DNA from: LMUY01 sp965276785
GTDB lineage: Bacteria; Pseudomonadota; Alphaproteobacteria; Acetobacterales; Acetobacteraceae
Assembly (NCBI GenBank): GCA_965276785.1
Contig: OZ255629.1
Span: 2,232,001 to 2,296,000 of the forward strand
Direction: 5' to 3'
Length of the DNA stretch: 64,000 nt
In this document: one piece after another, positions 9,143-17,386 of the stretch
Layout: each line of letters opens with the position of its first letter
How positions within the stretch are numbered: position 1 is the first letter of the stretch
Notes under the pieces: model-generated
The model's database searches: none
What the model saw: only the letters and a program-made list of their open reading frames with translations
What the model was told of the DNA's origin: nothing
Program-made: the position numbers and the translations under genes

Positions 9143-9454
9143 CTACTTTGGCTGAACCGGCCGGCGTCGACCGGTTGCGCTGGGCGGCCGCAGCACCGGC
9201 ATTTTGCCAGTCGCGGGCGGCGGGATAACCGGCATCGTCCCCGCGGTCGTCGGCGGCACGATCACGCCATTTCGTGCGCTACCCCCGGGCACATCGGCCC
9301 GGCCCGAAGGACTCGGCGGCGGCACGGCGGTTTGCGGCCCCGAACTATCGGGTGGCGCCGTGCCGTTGCCTTGCGCATTTGCTGGGCTGGTTGTGGCCAG
9401 CAAGAGCAGGACAGCCGAGGGCCCGGCCGCAGCCGCAATGGTGGATCGAAGCAT
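9143..9454 (-). CDS. small proline-rich exported protein
   Basis: A 103 aa protein with a clear signal peptide (LLLLATTSPANAQG) and a low-complexity mature part rich in Pro, Gly, Thr and Ser. A short motif TG(T/K)MPV(I/L)xPP is repeated twice near the end and the protein finishes RRPVQPK. Proteins with a signal peptide, NGVI-PP, TGxMPVIPPP and a terminal VQPK recur in Acetobacteraceae genomes as hypothetical proteins; that link is from memory. An AAGGGG site lies about 10 nt before the ATG. Function unknown, presumably periplasmic. Confidence 0.6.
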   Translation of the reverse strand: MLRSTIAAAAGPSAVLLLLATTSPANAQGNGTAPPDSSGPQTAVPPPSPSGRADVPGGSARNGVIVPPTTAGTMPVIPPPATGKMPVLRPPSATGRRRPVQPK

Positions 9455-9515
9455 GGTCTGTGCGACCCCTTACCTTATCGGTTGATTACGACGCGGTGGC
9501 CGGTTTGGTTTCGCC

Positions 9516-9544
9516 GTAGGATGGGTTGCCCTTCGCAACCCATC
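9516..9544. repeat. GTAGGATGGGTTGC palindromic repeat, short copy
   Basis: GATGGGTTGC (9520-9529) and GCAACCCATC (9535-9544) form a perfect 10-bp inverted repeat with a 5-nt loop, preceded by GTAG. A longer relative lies at 22216-22288. It sits 16 bp after the parC stop and could act as its transcription terminator or mRNA 3' end. Confidence 0.7.
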
Positions 9545-9559
9545 ACACCGGCCCCCGGC

Positions 9560-11776
9560 TCACCCGCTGAACTTGCCACTCTTCGGGAACCCATTGGGCG
9601 GCAGCCGGCCCGCCTGCCCGCGCTCCCCCAGCCACTCGCGCAACCCCACCTCCCGCCGGGTCTTGTCGCCCAGCAGCCAGGTCAGCCCGTCCGCCAGGCG
9701 GAACACGCGGGCATCGCGCAACCCGCCATCCTTGAACCGCTGCAGAATCACCCCCGTGCCCCGCGCCAGCACCGGCACCTGGTCGAGCGGGAAGATCAGC
9801 AGCTTGCGGTTGGCGCCGACGGTTGCGACGTGGTCGCCTGCAGCCGGCACGCACAGCGCCGCCTCCTCGCCGGCCCGCAGGTTCAGCACCTGCTTGCCGG
9901 CGCGGCGCTCGGACAGCAGGTCGGCGGCTGCCGCCACAAAGCCGCGGCCCTCGGTGGAGGCGAGCAGATAGCGCGCGCCCTCCTGCCAGACGAAGAGCGT
10001 CACCACCTCGTCCGCATTGGTCATCTCTGCCAATAGCCGGATCGGCTGCCCGTCACCGCGGCCGCGTGGCAGGTCGGCGGCGCGCAGCGTGTAGGCACGG
10101 CCATTGGTGGCGAACAGGCAGAGCCGGTCCACTGACTGGCATGGCACCACGAGGCGCAGACCGTCGCCCTCCTTGAACTTCAACTCGCCGCCTTCGGCCA
10201 GATGGCCGCGCACCGCTCGGATCCAGCCCTTCTGCGACAGGATTACGGTCAGCGGCTCCCGTTCCACCGTGGTCTCGAACGCCACCTCCACAGCGTCCGG
10301 CACCCCGGCCAGCGCGGTGCGGCGCTTGCCCAGCGGCCCGGCGCCGAACCTCTCGCGCACCGCGGCCACTTCCTCGCCCACCCGCTTCCAGCGCAGCGCC
10401 GCGCTGCCGAGCAGGGCGTGCAGGCCCTTTCGCTCTTTTTCCAGCGCCGCGTGCTCCCGCCGCAGTTCGATCTCCTCCAGCCGCCGCAGCGAGCGCAGCC
10501 GCATGTTCAGGATCGCCTCGGCCTGCACCTCGTTGATGGCGAACACACGGATCAACCCGGCGCGGGCGTCCTCCTCCTCGCGGATGATGCGGATCACCTC
10601 GTCGATGTTGAGGAACACCGACAGGAAGCCGTCGAGCAGCTCCAGGCGCCGGTCCACCGCGCCAAGCCGGTTGCGCGAGCGGCGGACCAGCACCTCGCTG
10701 CGATGGTCCAGCCACGCCCGCAACACGCGGCGCAGCCCCAGCACGCCCGGGGTGCGGTCCGCGCCCAGCACGTTCATGTTGAGCGGAAAGCGGGTTTCCA
10801 GCTGGGTGGAGCGGAACAGCGTCTCCATCAGCGCCGCGGGGTCCACGCTGCGGCTCTTCGGCTCCAGCACCAGGCGGACCTGCTCGGTGCTCTCGTCGCG
10901 GACATCGCCCAGCAACGGCAGCTTCTTGGCCTCCAGCAGCTCGGCCAATTGCTCGACCAGGCGGGCTTTCTGCACCTGATAGGGAATTTCGGTGACGACG
11001 ATCTGCCAGGTGCCGTGCTTGCCCTGCTCCTGCGTCCAGGCGGCGCGCAGGCGGAACCCGCCGCGGCCGCTCTCATAAGCGGCCAGCATCGCCGCCGGGT
11101 CTTCCACCAGCACGCCGCCGGTGGGGAAATCCGGCCCCGGCATGTGGGCCAGCAGTTGCTCAGTGGTGGCGTCCGGATCGGCGATCAGCGCCAGCGCGGC
11201 GGCGCAGACCTCGCCGGCATTGTGCGGCGGGATGGAGGTGGCCATGCCGACCGCGATGCCGGCCGCCCCGTTGGCCAGCAGGTTGGGGAAGCCGGCCGGC
11301 AGCACCACCGGCTCGCTCTCCTCCCCGTCATAGGTGGGGCGGAAGTCCACCGCGTCGTCGTCGATACCCTCCAGCATGGCGCGCGCCACCTGGGTGAGCC
11401 GCGCCTCGGTGTAGCGCATGGCCGCCGGGCTATCGCCGTCGATGTTGCCAAAATTGCCCTGCCCCTCGATCAGCGGGTAGCGGGCGGCAAACTCCTGCGC
11501 CAGCCGCACCAGCGCCTCGTAGACCGAGGCGTCGCCATGCGGATGGTATTTGCCGATCACGTCGCCGATCACCCGGGCGCATTTCTTGAACCCGGCGGTG
11601 GGGTCCAGCCGCAGCTGGTGCATGGCGTAGATCAGCCGCCGGTGCACCGGCTTCAGCCCATCCCGCACGTCCGGCAGGGAGCGGGACATGATGGTCGATA
11701 GCGCATAGGCCAGGTAGCGTTCCGACAGGGCTTCGGCGAGCGGAGTGTCTTGGATCAGGCCGGCGGAGTCGCTCAT
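9560..11776 (-). CDS. parC: DNA topoisomerase IV subunit A
   Basis: Breakage-reunion subunit that decatenates daughter chromosomes together with ParE. At 738 aa it is close to alphaproteobacterial ParC and shorter than GyrA. The catalytic pair is R121-Y122 in AAMRYTEARL. The quinolone-determining segment reads HPHGDASVYEAL (residues 78-89), which puts Ala83 where E. coli ParC has Ser80. The C-terminal half holds degenerate beta-pinwheel blades without a clear GyrA box (QRRGGKG), which favours ParC. It is transcribed away from the rhodopsin gene. Confidence 0.9.
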   Translation of the reverse strand: MSDSAGLIQDTPLAEALSERYLAYALSTIMSRSLPDVRDGLKPVHRRLIYAMHQLRLDPTAGFKKCARVIGDVIGKYHPHGDASVYEALVRLAQEFAARYPLIEGQGNFGNIDGDSPAAMRYTEARLTQVARAMLEGIDDDAVDFRPTYDGEESEPVVLPAGFPNLLANGAAGIAVGMATSIPPHNAGEVCAAALALIADPDATTEQLLAHMPGPDFPTGGVLVEDPAAMLAAYESGRGGFRLRAAWTQEQGKHGTWQIVVTEIPYQVQKARLVEQLAELLEAKKLPLLGDVRDESTEQVRLVLEPKSRSVDPAALMETLFRSTQLETRFPLNMNVLGADRTPGVLGLRRVLRAWLDHRSEVLVRRSRNRLGAVDRRLELLDGFLSVFLNIDEVIRIIREEEDARAGLIRVFAINEVQAEAILNMRLRSLRRLEEIELRREHAALEKERKGLHALLGSAALRWKRVGEEVAAVRERFGAGPLGKRRTALAGVPDAVEVAFETTVEREPLTVILSQKGWIRAVRGHLAEGGELKFKEGDGLRLVVPCQSVDRLCLFATNGRAYTLRAADLPRGRGDGQPIRLLAEMTNADEVVTLFVWQEGARYLLASTEGRGFVAAAADLLSERRAGKQVLNLRAGEEAALCVPAAGDHVATVGANRKLLIFPLDQVPVLARGTGVILQRFKDGGLRDARVFRLADGLTWLLGDKTRREVGLREWLGERGQAGRLPPNGFPKSGKFSG

Positions 11777-11938
11777 GCCGGCATGTTAGCACGATGGCGG
11801 TCCCGCTCGCAGCGGGTGCGACGTCGAGCTGCAGCGTTCCTCGCATTACCAAATTTTGGGGAACGAACAACACCCGGTTACTTGTCCAACTTATCGGTGC
11901 CCCGCCGCGTCTAGCCACCGCAACACGGGGGTTTGTCC

Positions 11939-12682
11939 ATGGATTCGCAGTTTTGGCTCTGGCTCGACACGCTCGCGATGCTTGCCGGCGGTGGCGTCAT
12001 CCTCGTTGCCGGCAAGCAGCGGACCGCGCACGAACAGGCGCATACGATCTTTCACGGCATCGTGCCGATCATCGCCGCCTGCTCGTATTTGGCCATGGCG
12101 GTCGGGCAGGGCAGCGTCATCCTCGGGCAAACCGCAGCGGGCGGCGGCCGGCTGTTCTACTTCGCCCGCTATCTGGACTGGACCTTCACCACGCCCCTCC
12201 TGCTCCTGGCGCTGGCTTATACCGCCCTCGAATCCGGGCTGCGGCGCGGCGGCCTGATTGCCGGTCTGTTGCTGGCGGACGTCATGATGATTGTAACCTC
12301 GTTCTTCTTCGGCGCTTCGGACGTGATCTGGATTAAATGGACCTGGTTCGCGGTCTCCTGCGTGGCTTTTCTTGCCGTCTACTACGTCATGTGGGGCCCG
12401 CTGCTGCGGGAGAACGCGTCTGAACGCGCGAGTGTGCAGGCGGATTATCGCCGCAACGCCGCCATGCTGTCCGTGCTGTGGCTTATCTATCCCATCATCC
12501 TGTTCTTCAGCACCGACGGCACCGGGATCTTTGGCGACACACTGGGCGTGGCCTTGATTGCCGTGCTCGATCTCGTCTCCAAGGTGGCGTATGGCCTGCT
12601 CACAATTTCCAGCACGCGCAACCTGGTCGATGAGGAAGTGGGCGTCGGTGCCAAGGCGCCCGCAATGCAACGGGCCGCCTGA
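11939..12682 (+). CDS. microbial (type I) rhodopsin, probable light-driven proton pump
   Basis: Seven-helix retinal protein of 247 aa. Helix C reads FARYLDWTFTTPLLLLALAY: R77, counter-ion D80 and T84 match Arg82, Asp85 and Thr89 of bacteriorhodopsin, but the cytoplasmic proton-donor position (Asp96; Glu108 in proteorhodopsin) is Ala91. Helix G has D211 and the Schiff-base lysine K215 in VLDLVSKVAYG. D193 and D200 match the proton-release glutamates 194 and 204. Leu88 at the spectral-tuning position predicts green absorption. The ATG at 11939 is preceded by a G-rich stretch. It lies 6 bp before a Blh-type gene, so the pair should form a self-sufficient photosystem given beta-carotene. A sensory role is possible, but no transducer gene is near. 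Confidence 0.92.
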   Translation: MDSQFWLWLDTLAMLAGGGVILVAGKQRTAHEQAHTIFHGIVPIIAACSYLAMAVGQGSVILGQTAAGGGRLFYFARYLDWTFTTPLLLLALAYTALESGLRRGGLIAGLLLADVMMIVTSFFFGASDVIWIKWTWFAVSCVAFLAVYYVMWGPLLRENASERASVQADYRRNAAMLSVLWLIYPIILFFSTDGTGIFGDTLGVALIAVLDLVSKVAYGLLTISSTRNLVDEEVGVGAKAPAMQRAA

Positions 12683-12688
12683 CCTGCC

Positions 12689-13561
12689 ATGCTAGTCCTG
12701 GCCGGGCTTCTCATGCTCGCCGGCGGGCTCCCGGAGCAGGCACGGTGGCTGGTAACTCTGGCCGCTATCGTGTTGCTGGGCGTGCCGCACGGTGCGCTGG
12801 ACGGGGAGATCGCCCGGCCACTGTTGCGGCCGCGGTGGGGCCGGGCCTGGTTCGGGCTGTTCGCGCTGCCCTACCTTGCCTTGGTCGCCTCCGTGCTGCT
12901 TGCCTGGCGGGCCGCACCGCTGGCCACCCTGGCTGGATTCCTTGCGATCTCGGTCTATCATTTTGGCTTGGAAGACGCCGGGCCTCACCCGCTCGCCGCG
13001 GCCGTGCGGGGCGGCCTACCAATCGCCGCGGCGACTTTGTTCCAGCCGGTGGCCACGGCGCATGTGTTCGGCGCGGCGGCGCTCACCGCTCTGGCGCAGC
13101 CGCCGGAGTGGCTGATGGCGGCATCGGAACTCTGGGCGGTGGCCGCCGTGGTCTGGGCAGCCAATTGCATGCTCCGGCGGCATTGGCGGCTACTCGCCGA
13201 GCCGCTGGTGCTCACCGGCCTGTTCGCCGTGATGCCGCCGCTGACCGCGTTTGCCATCTATTTCGTGGCTATCCACGCGCCACGGCATATGGCCCGCTTA
13301 GTCGGCGACAAGCGGGCGCCGCGCCTGCATAGCCTGCGAGACGCCGTCTGGCGCTCCGTGCCGCTCACCCTCGCGACCGTCGCGATTGGGGCGGCGCTGT
13401 GGCCGTATTTTCCGGGCTTGCCGGCTGACCGCCTGTTGGCGGTGACGCTGCAATTGCTGGCGGCGCTTACCCTGCCCCACATGTTGCTTGATGGAATCGC
13501 GACCGCCCGGCAACACGACACGATCAGCTGGCCTCGCAAGCTGGCGGTAGCAGAGCCCTGA
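12689..13561 (+). CDS. blh: Brp/Blh family beta-carotene 15,15'-dioxygenase
   Basis: Polytopic membrane protein of 290 aa expected to cleave beta-carotene to retinal, the rhodopsin chromophore. The family's histidine motifs are all present: GVPHGALDGE (H34), SVYHFGLED (H91), VAIHAPRHMARL (H196, H200) and TLPHMLLDG (H264), which in this family ligand the iron. It starts 6 bp after the rhodopsin stop with little ribosome-binding sequence, so it is probably coupled to it. Its last 38 bp overlap the 3' end of recO on the other strand. No carotenoid biosynthesis genes (crtB, crtI, crtY) are in the window, so beta-carotene must come from genes elsewhere. Confidence 0.9.
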   Translation: MLVLAGLLMLAGGLPEQARWLVTLAAIVLLGVPHGALDGEIARPLLRPRWGRAWFGLFALPYLALVASVLLAWRAAPLATLAGFLAISVYHFGLEDAGPHPLAAAVRGGLPIAAATLFQPVATAHVFGAAALTALAQPPEWLMAASELWAVAAVVWAANCMLRRHWRLLAEPLVLTGLFAVMPPLTAFAIYFVAIHAPRHMARLVGDKRAPRLHSLRDAVWRSVPLTLATVAIGAALWPYFPGLPADRLLAVTLQLLAALTLPHMLLDGIATARQHDTISWPRKLAVAEP

Positions 13562-14264
13562 CCCGCCCCACCAGGCGTTCGCGGGCGGCGGGAAGCGGGC
13601 GGTGCTGGCTGCCGAAAGCGTCGCGCCCCAGGAAATGCCCGGTCAACGCCAGACCATCCAACCAGCCCTTCGGATTGGCCGCGCCGCCCAGCAGAAAGGG
13701 CGGAAGTGGTAGCAGCCGGTCCTTCCACGGCCCGGCGGCCGCGTCGCTCACGGCCCGTCCGGTCCGCGGCGATACCCAATTGAGCGGGTCAGCCGCGCCA
13801 ATTGCCGCGGAACTGGACAGATCCAGCGCATAGCCAAGCTCTGCCAATAGCGTGAGCTCCCACCGCACCAGAAGTTCGAGCGCGGTGGCTTCGTCGGACA
13901 GCCGGGTGATCAGCTCCAGCAGCCCGGCGAACACGGGGGGGCAAGGCTCGCGCTCGGTCAGCGCGCCTTCGGCCACGGCGCAGGCGCTGGCGAGGATGGC
14001 CAAGGCGAGCGGGTGGTCCATCGCCAGGGCCGCGCCAGGATGCACCAGCTCGCCGGTAAACGCACCGAGTTGGTCCGCCAGGCGCCCCACCCAGCGCACT
14101 TGCAGCAGGTTGCCCGGCTGCCAATTCGCAGCCTTGCTGCGGGAGGCGCCGCCGCGCGCAAGGCCGCGATGGGCGCCATGCGCCTCGGTGAGCACGGTGG
14201 CGACCGCGTCGCCTTCGCCAAACGGACGGGCGGCCAGCACGATTGCAGGGGCTTGCCACTCCAA
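13524..14264 (-). CDS. recO: DNA repair protein RecO
   Basis: RecO anneals strands and helps RecR load RecA in the RecFOR pathway. The 246 aa protein begins MEWQAPAIVLAARPFGEGDAVATVLTE, the usual OB-fold start, followed by GLARGG and a helical C-terminal half with FAGLLELITRL and ELTLLAELGYALDLS. The zinc-finger cysteines seen in some RecO proteins are not evident, as in other alphaproteobacteria. It converges with the blh gene and overlaps it by 38 bp. Confidence 0.9.
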   Translation of the reverse strand: MEWQAPAIVLAARPFGEGDAVATVLTEAHGAHRGLARGGASRSKAANWQPGNLLQVRWVGRLADQLGAFTGELVHPGAALAMDHPLALAILASACAVAEGALTEREPCPPVFAGLLELITRLSDEATALELLVRWELTLLAELGYALDLSSSAAIGAADPLNWVSPRTGRAVSDAAAGPWKDRLLPLPPFLLGGAANPKGWLDGLALTGHFLGRDAFGSQHRPLPAARERLVGRVRALLPPACEAS

Positions 14265-14330
14265 GAGCCGGGGCTGCGTCCGATCACGGGTTGCGGTCAG
14301 ACCTTGCTAGCCATCCGGCGCCGGCCCGGC

Positions 14331-14359
14331 AAGAGAAAGCGGGCGAGCCATCGGCCCGC
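14331..14359 (-). terminator. rho-independent terminator after the phosphoesterase gene
   Basis: On the minus strand GCGGGC (14359-14354), a 9-nt loop and GCCCGC (14344-14339) form a GC stem followed by TTTCTCTT. It lies 16 bp after the stop of the 967 aa phosphoesterase gene and just upstream of recO, so it should separate the two transcripts. Confidence 0.65.
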
Positions 14360-14374
14360 CCCCAGGAGTGCGGC

Positions 14375-17278
14375 CTACTTGCCGTCGTCGTCGCCATCAT
14401 CGTCGTGGGCGGTCTTGCCGATGAGCTGCGGGAACGGGGTGGTCATCGTTCCCTCCCACAGCACCCGGCTCATCACGCCAGCCGGCACGCGGTCCTCATG
14501 GGTGAAGTCGAAGCCCTTGGTCTTCTCCGCCCAATACGCCGCGTCGTGGCGCGGATAAATCCGCGGTCCCTCGGCATACTTCACGCCCATGTCCCTCAGC
14601 GCCAGTTGGGTGGACTGCAATACGGTCGAGGCGACCGCGTTATAGGTCCAGCTATTGGTGGCGCTGGTATTGAACACGTCGCTCATCGGCGGCTGGAACG
14701 CAGTGTTCAGGTTCAGATGCTTCAGGCCGAGGATGTCCTCGATGGTCCGCAACGCATTCACCTGCCCATACGGCGTGCTCACCACGGCGTGCTGCTTCAC
14801 GTACGGGCCGACGATGTAGACAGGCGCCCGATGCGAGTCGACATGGTCGGCGCCATCCTGGCTGTCGTCCTCGATGACGATGAACAGCGTGTTGCCCTTG
14901 AACTTGCTGTGCGCCACGGTGTCCACCATGCGGCCGACCGCGAGGTCGTTATCCGCCTCCTCCTGGTCCGGCGTGCTCACCCCGCCCAGTGCGGTGCCGA
15001 AGCTGCCAGTATGGTCGTGCGACAGGCGGACGGTCTCCAGGCTGGGCAGGTCGCCATAGGCCTCATATTGCTGAAACTCGCGATACCACTCGTTCACGTC
15101 CCACTGGTCGGCATAGGTCATGTCGAAGCCGCGGAAGTAGACGTCGGTGATCGGCACCAAGATCGGGTTCAGCTCCGCCGCCTGCACCACTCCGGCGGCC
15201 CCGGCATTGGTAATCGGGGCGCCGGCGGCGTCGGTGGTCGGCCCAATATTGTTCACCATGAAGCCGTAGTTCCGAACGCTCAGGCCGGCCTTGAGCACGG
15301 CGTCGAAGATGTAGCCGGTCTGCTCACCGCCGGGCGCGTCCGTAGCCGAAATATCGGACACGCCGGGCAGCAGGTTGTCGGTGCCCCCGGGCAGCTTGGC
15401 CGACAGCGTGCTGAACGCGCCCTTGGTCGCGGCGTCCCGCGCAGAGGTGGTGTCGAGCCCGACCGGCACGTTGCGGTTGGAGCCCTCGCTTTCATAGGAC
15501 AGGCCGCGGTTGACGAACGCGTAGTTGATCTGCTGGGTGATTTCTTCCTGGTTGGTCACCCGGCCGCGCATCGACCAGGACCATCCGTCCATGCTGCCAT
15601 CGGACGGGTCCATGAAGTTGTCCAGCGTCACGAAGTTGGTGGCAAAGTTGTGGAAGTTCGGCGTCACCGCTTGGCCGAACTGGGTCAAGCTCGGGTCGCC
15701 ATTGGCGCCGTTCTTTAGGTCGCCCAAGATCTGATCGAAGGTGCGGTTTTCTTTGATGATGTAGATGATGTGTTTGATCTTGCCACGCAGGAACGCCATC
15801 GTGCCGATGTCCGCGTCGGTCTCGCCCAGCGAGTAGCCGTTGTTGACGGCAACCTGGGCGGTCAACTGCGCCAACGCTTTGCCGGTCGGGACTTGCCCGC
15901 TGACCAGCGAGGCTTGCTCAAGCTGGAACTGGTATTGATTGGATGCCCGTTCCGAAACGAGTTTGGCCGCGTTGCCGCCCGGATAGGTGATGTTGGTGAT
16001 CAGGTTCGCCGAGCCGGCGCCATAAAGCGGGTTGGGCCCCTGGTTGCTCTTGCTGTTGATGATGTACATCCAGGAGCCATCGCTGCTGAACGCCACGTCC
16101 TTCGGGGCATACGCGGTCGGGATCAGCCCGGTCACCAGCCCGGCATTGCCGCCGGCGAGCGGCACCACGGCGATGTCGTTGGCGCCGTTGTTCACCACGT
16201 AGAGGGTGCGGCCATCCGGCGAAAGCCGCGGCGCAATCGGCGACACCCCGGTCAGCTTCGTCTTAGGCAAAACGGAGCGGGGCGCGCGCACGTCGATGCT
16301 GCCCAACACCTTGTTGTCGTAGGTCTGGATCGCGGTGACGCTGTCCGAGTTCTCTTGCGCCACGTAGAGGATCGACTGATCGGCGTTCAGCACCATGCCA
16401 TACGGATTGCCCGCAAGCGCGGTGCGCCAAATAATGTGCCCGTGATCCGGCGCGGAGATGTCGACCGCCACCACCTGGCGGTCGCGGACGGAGGACACGA
16501 ACGCCTCGCCATTGCCCTTCACCACCACCGCGAACGGGTATTCCCCGCCCGCAATGCCGTCGCGGTTCTCGTTGTTGGCGAAATACGGCCGCAAGTCGTG
16601 CTCGTAGCGCACCGTGTTGCGGGCGGTGTCGATCACGCTGATCGAGTCGTTGTAGTTGTTGGCGACCACGAGCGTCTTGCCATCGGCCGAGATGCCCAGG
16701 CCGCTCGCATTGGGCGCCACCGACAGGCCGAGGCCCACCTTGTTGTGGTTCAGCGGGATGGTCGCGGCGAGCGCGTAGGAGCCGCTGGCGTTGGTATAGG
16801 CGTACACCACGTCATCCACGCCGCCGGCGGCGTAAAGCGTCTTGCCGTCGGGCGACCAAACCAGGCCCACATGCGCATTGGTCTGCTTGATCACCTGCTT
16901 CAGCGCGGGATTGGTCTTGTTCGCGCCAGAGACGTCATAGAGAAAGATGTACTGGGTCGAGTTCGGCACGTCGGTCGCACCGGCGGCAGTGTCCAGCGAG
17001 TTCTGGCCGGCACAGATCACCGCAAGGGTGCTGCCGTCCGGGCTAAGCGCGGACAGCACGGCCTCGCCGGCGACGAAATCGGGGTAGGCGGGCAGCCCGG
17101 GATTGAGTGGCTGTTGCACGGCGCCTTGCAAAGCGGTCGGCGTGATGTAGTCGCCGGTCGGCAGGCTGACCCCGCCGGTCCGCGCCGGCGCAGCACCCTG
17201 AGCGCGGCCAGCGACCGGTGCCACCAACATCGTCGTGACCAATAGGCTTGCCCGCAATGCGTGCTGTGTTCTCGACAT
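14375..17278 (-). CDS. exported YncE-like beta-propeller / alkaline-phosphatase-superfamily phosphoesterase
   Basis: A 967 aa two-domain exported protein. A signal peptide (LVAPVAGRAQG) is followed by a beta-propeller with repeats such as SPDGSTLAVI, SPDGKTLYAAG, SADGKTLVVANNYNDSISVID and SPDGRTLYVVNN (about residues 65-430). From about residue 495 a phosphoesterase domain begins, with HIIYIIKENRTFDQILGDL, as in phospholipase C/acid phosphatase enzymes, and further on IVIEDDSQDGADHVDSHRAPV. The combination corresponds to the bifunctional YncE/alkaline phosphatase family. The substrate is unknown; a phosphate- or phospholipid-scavenging role is inferred. The ATG has GGGAG about 9 nt upstream, and a hairpin terminator follows the stop. 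Confidence 0.85.
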   Translation of the reverse strand: MSRTQHALRASLLVTTMLVAPVAGRAQGAAPARTGGVSLPTGDYITPTALQGAVQQPLNPGLPAYPDFVAGEAVLSALSPDGSTLAVICAGQNSLDTAAGATDVPNSTQYIFLYDVSGANKTNPALKQVIKQTNAHVGLVWSPDGKTLYAAGGVDDVVYAYTNASGSYALAATIPLNHNKVGLGLSVAPNASGLGISADGKTLVVANNYNDSISVIDTARNTVRYEHDLRPYFANNENRDGIAGGEYPFAVVVKGNGEAFVSSVRDRQVVAVDISAPDHGHIIWRTALAGNPYGMVLNADQSILYVAQENSDSVTAIQTYDNKVLGSIDVRAPRSVLPKTKLTGVSPIAPRLSPDGRTLYVVNNGANDIAVVPLAGGNAGLVTGLIPTAYAPKDVAFSSDGSWMYIINSKSNQGPNPLYGAGSANLITNITYPGGNAAKLVSERASNQYQFQLEQASLVSGQVPTGKALAQLTAQVAVNNGYSLGETDADIGTMAFLRGKIKHIIYIIKENRTFDQILGDLKNGANGDPSLTQFGQAVTPNFHNFATNFVTLDNFMDPSDGSMDGWSWSMRGRVTNQEEITQQINYAFVNRGLSYESEGSNRNVPVGLDTTSARDAATKGAFSTLSAKLPGGTDNLLPGVSDISATDAPGGEQTGYIFDAVLKAGLSVRNYGFMVNNIGPTTDAAGAPITNAGAAGVVQAAELNPILVPITDVYFRGFDMTYADQWDVNEWYREFQQYEAYGDLPSLETVRLSHDHTGSFGTALGGVSTPDQEEADNDLAVGRMVDTVAHSKFKGNTLFIVIEDDSQDGADHVDSHRAPVYIVGPYVKQHAVVSTPYGQVNALRTIEDILGLKHLNLNTAFQPPMSDVFNTSATNSWTYNAVASTVLQSTQLALRDMGVKYAEGPRIYPRHDAAYWAEKTKGFDFTHEDRVPAGVMSRVLWEGTMTTPFPQLIGKTAHDDDGDDDGK

Positions 17279-17386
17279 CCGTACATCTCCCTAACCTGTG
17301 AAGGAGACGTTACCCTGCCGATATCTTGCCGGTCCGGGTCGGTACGATGGCAGTTCAGATAAGTTTGCGTGCCGAGACCAATCGTC

